Shown: piece by piece, positions 1 through 6,717 of the stretch
Layout: the number at the start of each line of letters is the position of its first letter
Numbering within the stretch: position 1 is the first letter of the stretch
DNA from: Shewanella pealeana ATCC 700345
Lineage (GTDB): Bacteria > Pseudomonadota > Gammaproteobacteria > Enterobacterales > Shewanellaceae
Direction: 5' to 3'
Assembly: GCF_000018285.1 (NCBI RefSeq)
Contig: NC_009901.1
Span: 3,223,001 to 3,287,000, forward strand
Length of the DNA stretch: 64,000 nt
The notes under the pieces: model-generated
What the model was told of the DNA's origin: nothing
The model's input: the letters and a program-made list of their open reading frames with translations, nothing else
The model's database searches: none
Position numbers and translations under genes: made by a program

Positions 1-332
1 TCACGATCAATTTTTTTGACCTCTTTTAAGTATCGAGTATTAAGTTGATGACGCTCAGTTAAATAAGCATGTGATAAGCCATCACCAAATTGGTCGTTAT
101 AGTCATTAACACCAACAAAAGTGGCGTAGATAGGTTCTAGCTTCAATAAATCGTTAAAGTAGTTGTCCACTAATAACAGGTAAGCCTGCTCTGCTGACTG
201 CTCTTGACCAGCCTCGTTAGCTGCTATTTGGCTCGTTTGCTCTTGTGCCTGTGTTTGCTTTGCATCATTTTCACCACAGCCAGCTAACCCTAAAATTGCG
301 CCAATTGACAACGCAAGAACCGCCTTCCTCAT
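1..332 (-). CDS. DUF885 family lipoprotein, N-terminal part only
   Basis: The gene reads on the minus strand from an ATG at 330-332 and runs off the left edge, so only about 110 residues are visible. The first 19 residues form a lipoprotein signal with lipobox L-A-G-C (Cys19), then a Gln/Ala/Glu-rich linker. The following stretch, with motifs YLLLVDNYFNDLLKLEP and ATFVGVNDYNDQFGD, resembles the start of the DUF885 family of envelope proteins, which are related to metallopeptidase-like folds. The catalytic region lies outside the window, so no activity can be claimed. It diverges from the GGDEF-like gene to its right; the 70-bp gap must hold both promoters. Confidence 0.75.
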   Translation of the reverse strand, partial: MRKAVLALSIGAILGLAGCGENDAKQTQAQEQTSQIAANEAGQEQSAEQAYLLLVDNYFNDLLKLEPIYATFVGVNDYNDQFGDGLSHAYLTERHQLNTRYLKEVKKIDR

Positions 333-401
333 TTTATTATTCCTTTTCTTTATTGTTAGTCTTCTATTTTTTCTATACTTAAACCAAATAAGGAGCCTTT
401 A

Positions 402-917
402 ATGATCTATTCATTCAGCAACTCTGGCTTTAGGGATCCTGAAACAGGTGTCTATAACCAAACCTATTTTATGGAAGTCTTTAATCGTGAATGGCATCGC
501 CATATACGTGACCACAAAAGTCTCGCCTTATTGTATCTATGCCCACACATTCATGAAACTATTTCTCAACCACAATTGTTAGAATTATTCATGAAGCAAG
601 TACAACAAGCACTATTGCGATCTACAGATCTACTTGCAAGGCTCGATAATCAGGCATTCGCACTGGGTATATTTGAAGTTGATGAAGATGGTGCTCATGT
701 GGTTATCGATAGATTAGAGCAAACTATCAACGAATTTAATCATAACCTTAAAAAGCAACATCACGGTGAAATAGCCTATGAACTTGGTGGCTGTATTTGT
801 AGTCCAAATAGAGACCTTCACCTTGAAACACTATTTGAGGCAGTGGAGCAACACACAGATCAAATGCGTTTGCCGCAAACAGTTGAACATAGACTTATTC
901 ATCTCTGTCCCCTGTAA
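402..917 (+). CDS. Degenerate GGDEF-like domain protein (171 aa)
   Basis: A small cytoplasmic-looking protein without signal peptide or membrane segment. Residues 12-22 (DPETGVYNQTYF) match the D-x-LTGLxNR opening of diguanylate cyclase domains, and about residues 75-90 (LLARLDNQAFALGI) align with the R-x-GGDEF loop. The signature itself is replaced by LDNQAF, so the glycines and acidic metal ligands needed to make c-di-GMP are absent. It is therefore probably not an active cyclase; a binding, partner-interaction or vestigial role is inferred. AGGAG lies just upstream of the ATG. The gene converges on the TPR gene, with a shared terminator between them. Confidence 0.6.
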   Translation: MIYSFSNSGFRDPETGVYNQTYFMEVFNREWHRHIRDHKSLALLYLCPHIHETISQPQLLELFMKQVQQALLRSTDLLARLDNQAFALGIFEVDEDGAHVVIDRLEQTINEFNHNLKKQHHGEIAYELGGCICSPNRDLHLETLFEAVEQHTDQMRLPQTVEHRLIHLCPL

Positions 918-950
918 CGACAAAGTATCGTTAGCTCAAATTCAAAGCAT

Positions 951-978
951 AAAAAAGCCCCTAAAAAGGGGCTTTTTT
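951..978. terminator. Bidirectional rho-independent terminator
   Basis: An 11-bp perfect stem (AAAAAAGCCCC / GGGGCTTTTTT) with a 6-nt loop lies between the converging GGDEF-like gene and the TPR gene. It has T-runs on both strands and so serves both. Confidence 0.9.
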
Positions 979-990
979 CAACTTACAAAA

Positions 991-2238
991 TTATAGGGCT
1001 ACGTTATGTACGCGAGCCTTTTCTTTAATGTAAGAGATATAACTCTTAGCTGAACGCGCTGTTTTCTTATCATTAGCAGCAAGTTTGGCATACTTATATG
1101 CTGACTTGTACTGCTTAAGATTAAGATAAGCTAATGCCAGTTCAAACTGAGCTTCGCCAGGGTTTTTTATACCTGCATCAAGAGACTTTTTCAGCACGGT
1201 AACAGCAGACTTATGCTGTCCATCCAACGCTAAAATACGGCCTTGTCTGAGGTACAATTTACCACTGTTGTTTATCGCAGCAGCTTTACCATATGTCTGA
1301 GCAGCTTGTTTCATCTCCTTAGCATTTTGGTAAAAACCAGCGAGTGAAGTCAGGGTTTTCTCGTCTTCTTTGATCAAGCCCGATTTCATATGCTTAGTCA
1401 TAATTTTAGCAGCGTAGTACGGCGAGCCATCTGCCGCAAGAAGCTGTGACAATCGAGTAATATTACCCGCTGTCTCTAAAAAACCATTCTTATAAGCTAA
1501 GTCGTATGTAGCAAGCGACTTACTATTATCACCGGTCAAAAGATAGAACTGAGCTAACTGAACCCAAAGACGCTTATCTTCCGGAAATAATGGCACCATT
1601 ATTTCTAGAACTTTAACAGAGTCTTTGTATTTCTTCTGGTTGTAGTACGCTGTTAGTTTCACCTGATATAAAGTCTTATCAGGCTTTTCAGAAATGGCTA
1701 GGCCTTTATCTGCAACTTTAAGGACCTTATCCCACTCTTTTTGCTCAGAATGTGCAATAGCTATACGCTTATAGACTTGTGCATCTTCTTTACAGGTAAA
1801 CTCCATCCACTTGTAATACATCGGGATAGACTCTTTAAACTTCTTCTCTCCAATCAGGAGGTCAGCGTAGAGCCGTAGAGTTTGAGCGTGATCAACACCA
1901 CCAAGAATATCAGCATCAATCGCAGACTTTAGGTACTTAACCGCGGTACCCATCTGTCCTTTTTCCGCATAAAAGTTACCTAACATACGGGCGATATAAG
2001 CTTTGTCGAAATCGCTCCTGGCATTAGCTTCTAACAGAATCGAAATAGCTTCGTCAAGATTGCCTTCAGTGTAAGCCTCGAAAGATCTTTGCACTTTTTT
2101 AGAAGCACTCTGACCAACAGCTTTCGATTTACGCTTTTCAATCGGGCATTTCTCTGCCGCATATGCGACAGGCGCGACTGCAACGCTTCCACCTAAACAA
2201 AGTATTAGAGCTGCAGCAATTGTATTGATTTTAGTCAT
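991..2238 (-). CDS. TPR-repeat periplasmic protein of the TonB2-type cluster
   Basis: This 415-residue protein has an N-terminal signal peptide ending near AYA-A (about residue 27). The rest is alpha-helical, with tetratricopeptide-like units such as AYIARMLGNFYAEKGQMGTA and AQFELALAYLNLKQYKSA near the C-terminus. It is the last gene of a minus-strand operon, two bases after tonB, and is followed by a strong terminator. TPR proteins accompany TonB2-type systems in Shewanella and Vibrio relatives. A scaffolding role for the energy-transducing complex in the periplasm is inferred from the context and repeats, not from any catalytic motif. Confidence 0.8.
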   Translation of the reverse strand: MTKINTIAAALILCLGGSVAVAPVAYAAEKCPIEKRKSKAVGQSASKKVQRSFEAYTEGNLDEAISILLEANARSDFDKAYIARMLGNFYAEKGQMGTAVKYLKSAIDADILGGVDHAQTLRLYADLLIGEKKFKESIPMYYKWMEFTCKEDAQVYKRIAIAHSEQKEWDKVLKVADKGLAISEKPDKTLYQVKLTAYYNQKKYKDSVKVLEIMVPLFPEDKRLWVQLAQFYLLTGDNSKSLATYDLAYKNGFLETAGNITRLSQLLAADGSPYYAAKIMTKHMKSGLIKEDEKTLTSLAGFYQNAKEMKQAAQTYGKAAAINNSGKLYLRQGRILALDGQHKSAVTVLKKSLDAGIKNPGEAQFELALAYLNLKQYKSAYKYAKLAANDKKTARSAKSYISYIKEKARVHNVAL

Positions 2239-2240
2239 AA

Positions 2241-2861
2241 TTATCTGCCTCCTTTGTCTAGAGTGAAATCAAGCTGAACTGTCATGCCAGGTTGTTTAAG
2301 GGCTTTACCGTCAACAATCTTAGGCTTGTACTTCCACTTTTTCAGTGCGCGTCGAGCTTCTTTATCAAATAGACGCTTAGGTTCAGCCTTGATGACTTTA
2401 ACGTCTTCAACACCACCTAACTCGTTAATCGTAAAGCTAAGTTGCACCCAACCTTCTTTACCATCGCGTGCCGCTTTAATTGGATACTGAGGTTCAATTC
2501 GAACGATAGGTGTTGCGTCACCGTCTCGTGTCATCATGTTACCTAGTTTAAATCCAGTGTTAGCACCACCGGCATCAACTCCACCCATGTTAAATGACAT
2601 ATTTGTATCAATGTCAGATGAACTATCTGGTGGCGTAGTATCCGGCTTTGGAGGCTGCTCTGGGGGTGTAGGCGGTTTAGGCTTAACCCTTGGCTTTTTC
2701 TGCGCTGTTGCATCATCTTTGTTCATGGATATTTCAATGACAGGTGTTTCTGTCGAGGAATCGTGGCGGGTTGGACCGCCACCTACCAAGAATGCCATGA
2801 AGACAAATAAGGCAAAAGTCACAGCAGCACCAATTATCAGTGATACTATTCCTCTCAGCAT
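2241..2861 (-). CDS. tonB2: TonB2-type energy transducer
   Basis: TonB links the inner-membrane proton motor to outer-membrane receptors. I start it at the ATG at 2861 (MLRGIVSLI), giving 206 aa: one base after the exbD stop, with the membrane anchor at the N-terminus. A longer frame reaches back into exbD and is unlikely. Residues 5-25 form the single transmembrane anchor. Residues 45-75 are a Pro/Lys-rich spacer (KKPRVKPKPPTPPEQPPKP) able to span the periplasm. The C-terminal domain has the TonB hallmarks PQYPIKAARDGKEGWVQLSF and ARRALKKWKYKP. The short spacer is typical of TonB2-type rather than enteric TonB1 proteins. Confidence 0.92.
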   Translation of the reverse strand: MLRGIVSLIIGAAVTFALFVFMAFLVGGGPTRHDSSTETPVIEISMNKDDATAQKKPRVKPKPPTPPEQPPKPDTTPPDSSSDIDTNMSFNMGGVDAGGANTGFKLGNMMTRDGDATPIVRIEPQYPIKAARDGKEGWVQLSFTINELGGVEDVKVIKAEPKRLFDKEARRALKKWKYKPKIVDGKALKQPGMTVQLDFTLDKGGR

Positions 2862-2862
2862 A

Positions 2863-3267
2863 TTATTCGTTCCCCGCCGATACAGATATCTTATCGATAC
2901 CCGCAGCTTTAACGTTATCAAGTACCTTAACCACTAAACCGTGTCTAGCTTCTTGGTCTGCTTGAATTAATACTGCCGCCTCAGGTGCTTCTGCAAGCAT
3001 ACGCTCTACGTTTGCAGTTACACGCTCGATATCAACTTGACGGTTTTCCATCATGATGACACCCGTCTTGCTCACACCAATAAAGATGTTCGCTGAAGGC
3101 TTCTTCGTCGCTTGTGACGCTTCAGGCTTGTTATAGTCAAGACCTGATGGCTTTACAAACGATGTTGTTACAATAAAGAAGATAAGCATGATGAACACGA
3201 TGTCGAGCATCGGGGTCATATCAATCTCAGCTTCTTCGTCTACGCTTGAATGCTTTCTACGTGCCAT
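2863..3267 (-). CDS. exbD2: ExbD-type proton-channel subunit
   Basis: ExbD works with ExbB to convert proton-motive force into TonB movement. The start chosen is the ATG at 3267 (MARRKHSS, 134 aa), preceded by AGAGAGAT; an upstream in-frame TTG would add two residues. A short cytoplasmic N-terminus (DEEAEIDMTPMLDIVF) leads into one membrane segment at about residues 17-37, which contains the conserved Asp of the MLDIVFIMLIFF motif that carries protons. The remainder is the periplasmic domain. It is tightly packed between exbB and tonB in the operon. Confidence 0.93.
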   Translation of the reverse strand: MARRKHSSVDEEAEIDMTPMLDIVFIMLIFFIVTTSFVKPSGLDYNKPEASQATKKPSANIFIGVSKTGVIMMENRQVDIERVTANVERMLAEAPEAAVLIQADQEARHGLVVKVLDNVKAAGIDKISVSAGNE

Positions 3268-3280
3268 GTTCAATCTCTCT

Positions 3281-3805
3281 CTAGTGGTGAGGCATGCTGT
3301 CTTTTAGCTTTGCTAAACTGATTTTCATTTTTGCATCAAGACGCGTACTAAAGAATACGCCTGATAATGCTGCAACCATTCCCGCCATTGTCGGCATGGT
3401 TGCCATCGAAATACCAGCTGCCATCATACGAGCATTACTCGTCCCATGAACTGCCATCACATCAAATACTGAAATCATACCGGTTACGGTACCCAGTAGG
3501 CCTATCATCGGACAGATAGCCACTAAGGTTTTGATAAGCAGCATTCGTGCCGTTAAATCTTGCTTCGCTTGGGATACCCAAGCTTCACGGATGCGGTGTG
3601 CATACCAAGAGGTTGAATCCTCTCGTGCTTCCCATGCGCTAATGATTGCTTTGTGCTCTTTTGGTGATATCCAATTTAGATACCAGTAGCGTTCAAGCAT
3701 CAATACCCACATAACAAACAATACACCAGCCACTAACCAGAGGACACTTCCTCCGGAGGCCATGAAGCCCCTGACGGAATCCCAGATATCCATCAGGAAT
3801 AACAT
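3281..3805 (-). CDS. exbB2: ExbB/TolQ/MotA-type proton-channel subunit
   Basis: A 174-residue inner-membrane protein of the TolQ/ExbB/MotA family, at the short end of the family. There is one membrane segment near residues 17-35 and two more in the conserved C-terminal channel region, with motifs KTLVAICPMIGLLGTVTGMISVF and MAAGISMATMPTMAGMVAAL. The ATG overlaps the stop of the upstream gene (TAATG), with GAGAAGAGGA before it, so the two are translationally coupled. Together with the extended ExbB-like protein encoded before it, this operon has two different ExbB-family subunits. Confidence 0.92.
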   Translation of the reverse strand: MLFLMDIWDSVRGFMASGGSVLWLVAGVLFVMWVLMLERYWYLNWISPKEHKAIISAWEAREDSTSWYAHRIREAWVSQAKQDLTARMLLIKTLVAICPMIGLLGTVTGMISVFDVMAVHGTSNARMMAAGISMATMPTMAGMVAALSGVFFSTRLDAKMKISLAKLKDSMPHH

Positions 3806-5160
3806 TAGGCTTTCCTCTTCTCAGCGTGCGCAGCTACGATACCAGCACTTTGTTCTTCAAGTACTTGTACAATAGACTTACTGCGTGCGATAACAACAGC
3901 ATGCATAAGCATTAGTGGTAGTGCAGCAACAAGACCTTGAACCGTAGTCATCAGTGCCATAGAGATACCGCCAGCCATAAGCTTAGGATCACCGGTACCG
4001 AACAACTGGATACTTTGGAAGGTTGCAATCATACCCGTTACCGTACCAAGTAGACCCATCATAGGTGCGATAGCCGCTAGAACCTTGATGATAGAGATAC
4101 GCGTCTCTAGTGCTGGGGTTTCTTTCAGAATCGCTTCATCAAGTTTCAGCTCTAGGGTTTCAACGTCAACATCTTTGTTGTCTTGGTAAGCTTTAAGTAC
4201 ACGACCTAATGCGTTATTACCTGGGTTATCAAGGTTCTTACGCTGCGCCTTAACTTTAGCACCAACTACACCTAGAGTGACTAGACGCTCGATAGAGATT
4301 AGCGCACCAAGTGCCAATAGCGCCATGATGATGTAACCAATTGTACCACCCGCTTCGATACGCTCTTCAATCGTTGCTTTTTGGGTAAAGATGTTAAGCA
4401 GCACACCACGTACTGGGTCAATATAAAGTTGCGCAGTGCCAGACGTTGTATTTTCAAACGCTGCAGCAGTCTTTACTTGATAGCCATCAGGTTGCTGCGA
4501 AAGCTCCTGAATTAGGCCAAGATCTGCGTTGTACACAACATACTTGCCATCAGCAAGTAGGTTATAAGTACCAACACGAGTAATAGTGGTGTTATTCACG
4601 CTACCGTCAATACCGGTAACTGAACCTTCAAACTTAACAACCTTTCCAGATTCAGCCATTTCAAACAACTGCTCTTCCCAGAAACGCTCTAGTTCATCAA
4701 TCTTTGGTAGTTGCTTACGTGCACCAAGGTCTGCGATGAATACGTCACGGTTAGGGTATTGTGCAGAGATGTTTGAACCCGCTAACTTACCAGCGAAGTC
4801 ACCAGCATCACCTTTAACCACACCAAACATTTCACCCAAGTCACCTTGAGCAGTGTTTAAGTCTTCTTCTAACTGACCGATTTTACGCTCGTTATCCAAA
4901 AACGCTTGGTTTAAGTCTTTACCGCGTTGACGCTCAGCAGCTAAAGCATTTTTTTCACGCTTTAGTAGAGATGCTTTATCGCCACGCTCATTTTTAAACT
5001 CTTGCTCACGCTTTGCGTTAGTTTTTGATGCATTAGCACGATCAACTTTTACTTGATTAAGTAGTTGGTCGATTGTTTTTGGTGCATCTGCAGCATGAGC
5101 AATACCTGCTGTTAATGACAGGCTCGCAGCTACGATTGCTGTAGTGATAAACTTCTTCAT
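3805..5160 (-). CDS. ExbB-like protein with periplasmic N-terminal extension (TtpC-like)
   Basis: The 451-residue protein has a signal peptide (cleavage near AHA-A, about residue 23). A coiled-coil-rich periplasmic region follows (residues 25-120, rich in Lys/Glu/Asp), then a mixed domain to about 265. The C-terminal part is an ExbB/TolQ module (IEERIEAGGTIGYIIMALLALGALISIERL, then LAAIAPMMGLLGTVTGMIATF and MAGGISMALMTTVQGLVAALPL). This matches TtpC, the extra inner-membrane subunit of the Vibrio TonB2 system. The extension may reach toward TonB or the outer membrane (inference). Its start overlaps the stop of the DUF3450 gene as TAATG. Confidence 0.88.
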   Translation of the reverse strand: MKKFITTAIVAASLSLTAGIAHAADAPKTIDQLLNQVKVDRANASKTNAKREQEFKNERGDKASLLKREKNALAAERQRGKDLNQAFLDNERKIGQLEEDLNTAQGDLGEMFGVVKGDAGDFAGKLAGSNISAQYPNRDVFIADLGARKQLPKIDELERFWEEQLFEMAESGKVVKFEGSVTGIDGSVNNTTITRVGTYNLLADGKYVVYNADLGLIQELSQQPDGYQVKTAAAFENTTSGTAQLYIDPVRGVLLNIFTQKATIEERIEAGGTIGYIIMALLALGALISIERLVTLGVVGAKVKAQRKNLDNPGNNALGRVLKAYQDNKDVDVETLELKLDEAILKETPALETRISIIKVLAAIAPMMGLLGTVTGMIATFQSIQLFGTGDPKLMAGGISMALMTTVQGLVAALPLMLMHAVVIARSKSIVQVLEEQSAGIVAAHAEKRKA

Positions 5161-5942
5161 TATTGTGCAGCCTCCGCAGCAGGAATTGGTAACGAGAATA
5201 GATCCGGTGCACCCTGTTTACGGGCCATGCGAATACCTTTAGTCAGCTCACGAAGAGAGCTAGCTTCTAGTTGATCCCAGCCTTTAGTCTCATCGTTATA
5301 CATCCAAGCCGACTTTTGATCCAAGCTCATCGCATATAAAGCAACGCGACCAAGATTAAAGAAGTCAACTAACACTTCTTTACCATCAAGCTGAAGCTGA
5401 CCTTGCTTAACATTAGAAGAGAAGCCGTACTCACGTTCTATTGAGTAAGCATCTAGGATTAGACGATACTTTTCAGCAAGAGTAACCTCTGCACTGTTTA
5501 GAAGGTTCTTAAGGTTCTCAACACGCTCGACGCGAACCTCAGTGTTGAATGGAAGATCAAGAGCAACAAATTGCTCTAGTGCATCAACCATCTTAAACAT
5601 CAATGGCACTACGCCTTGACGTAATGCATCAACGCCGTTGATGTCATCTTGAATTGATTTCATGGTAGCTTCTTGATCTGCAACCAGACCTGCTACGTAG
5701 TCGTTATAAGATTTTAGTGATTCACGTTCATCAGCAACTGACCCATACTCGAACAACATATCCTGAGCTTGGTCAAAATACTTATCAACTTTCTTCTGAG
5801 ACGTTGCAGCTTCAGCGTGAATTTTAGCGTCAGCTTTCTGAGCGTCAGAAAGAGGATCGGCAATCACTAAGTTGCTGCCTGCTAAGGCTAGTGCGCCAAT
5901 GAGCGCTGTAGCGATTTTTGTTTTATTGCTTACCTTGGACAT
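5160..5942 (-). CDS. DUF3450 periplasmic coiled-coil protein
   Basis: First gene of the TonB2-type operon, 260 aa. It starts at the ATG at 5942 (MSKVSNKT); a TTG nine bases upstream is in frame but less likely. A signal peptide ends near VIA-D (about residue 29). Residues 30-125 are predicted coiled coil (DAQKADAKIHAEAATSQKKV onward) and the rest is a small globular domain. DUF3450 has no known enzyme activity; its constant company with TtpC/ExbBD/TonB in this group suggests a structural partner of the energy complex (inference). Confidence 0.88.
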   Translation of the reverse strand: MSKVSNKTKIATALIGALALAGSNLVIADPLSDAQKADAKIHAEAATSQKKVDKYFDQAQDMLFEYGSVADERESLKSYNDYVAGLVADQEATMKSIQDDINGVDALRQGVVPLMFKMVDALEQFVALDLPFNTEVRVERVENLKNLLNSAEVTLAEKYRLILDAYSIEREYGFSSNVKQGQLQLDGKEVLVDFFNLGRVALYAMSLDQKSAWMYNDETKGWDQLEASSLRELTKGIRMARKQGAPDLFSLPIPAAEAAQ

Positions 5943-6657
5943 AGTTCCCAACCAATTTGAAGTGATTAAAAAAGCTTTAACTTATCGACAACAGGGTGCA
6001 TGCGCTTATTTTGCTTTAGTTCCCTATTGCCTAAGCCTGTCTTTCTATTGTGATTGTTAATTATTATCTTCCTTTTCTACATCTTCGAGGATGTAGACCC
6101 GCTGGCATCATTTCACAAAATGTTGACCTGTGTCAACATTTGGAACGGCCAAAAACTAGTGGAAAACTAGCTTAAAGGATGGAAAACAGTCAAAAGCGAC
6201 ATTTCCGAACAAATCATGTTAACAATATTAGATTTAAGATAAAAAGAAACAAAGGATAACAAACTTAAGACACTGAAAATAAATGCAATGATACTCTACT
6301 AAAACCAAAGGTCAGATTTAACAACTCATTAACACAACCTGGTAAAACCAGTAGCTAATTTACTTAAAATCGCCACTTAATTAGCCTATCAGTAAGAATA
6401 AGCTGATAAAAACACTAAGCTGATAGCTCATAGACCCTGCAGCAGCTTTTAACTTAATTGAACTAGAATATATGGTTATTGTATATAATCTAGCGACAAA
6501 TAAAGGTTCATTCACTTCAACTCACCTTCATTGAGTTAAGAGCAAGTTTTCTGACTTTTATGAACTTCCTTTCGTTAACCGGATATAATTCATACTGATG
6601 TCGTCCACTATTAATAACCCTATAATCCAAGCAAACTTTGCTTTGTTGCTGCAATAA
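5943..6657. other. Intergenic region upstream of the TonB2-type operon
   Basis: About 700 bp without a credible gene, AT-rich. It holds a small hairpin (TACATC / GATGTA, 6079-6096), the 10-bp-arm inverted repeat at 6118-6141, and a short inverted pair AACTCA / TGAGTT near 6518-6536. The operon promoter must lie here on the minus strand, but I cannot place -35 and -10 boxes with confidence. Confidence 0.6.
6118..6141. promoter_or_regulatory. Perfect inverted repeat, candidate operator
   Basis: Arms AAATGTTGAC and GTCAACATTT pair perfectly over 10 bp around a 4-base CTGT spacer, about 175 bp upstream of the DUF3450 start. The symmetry and spacing suit a dimeric repressor or activator. I do not recognise it as the Fur, CRP, Fnr, ArcA or LexA consensus. 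Confidence 0.5.
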
Positions 6658-6682
6658 AAAAGCCACCCAGAGGGTGGCTTTT
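6658..6682 (-). terminator. Terminator of the TonB-dependent receptor gene
   Basis: A 7-bp GC-rich stem GCCACCC / GGGTGGC with a 3-nt loop, followed on the minus strand by a T-run, 36 bp after the receptor stop codon. Confidence 0.88.
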
Positions 6683-6717
6683 AAACACTATTTTATTAAC
6701 TTATTTTATAACTAACC

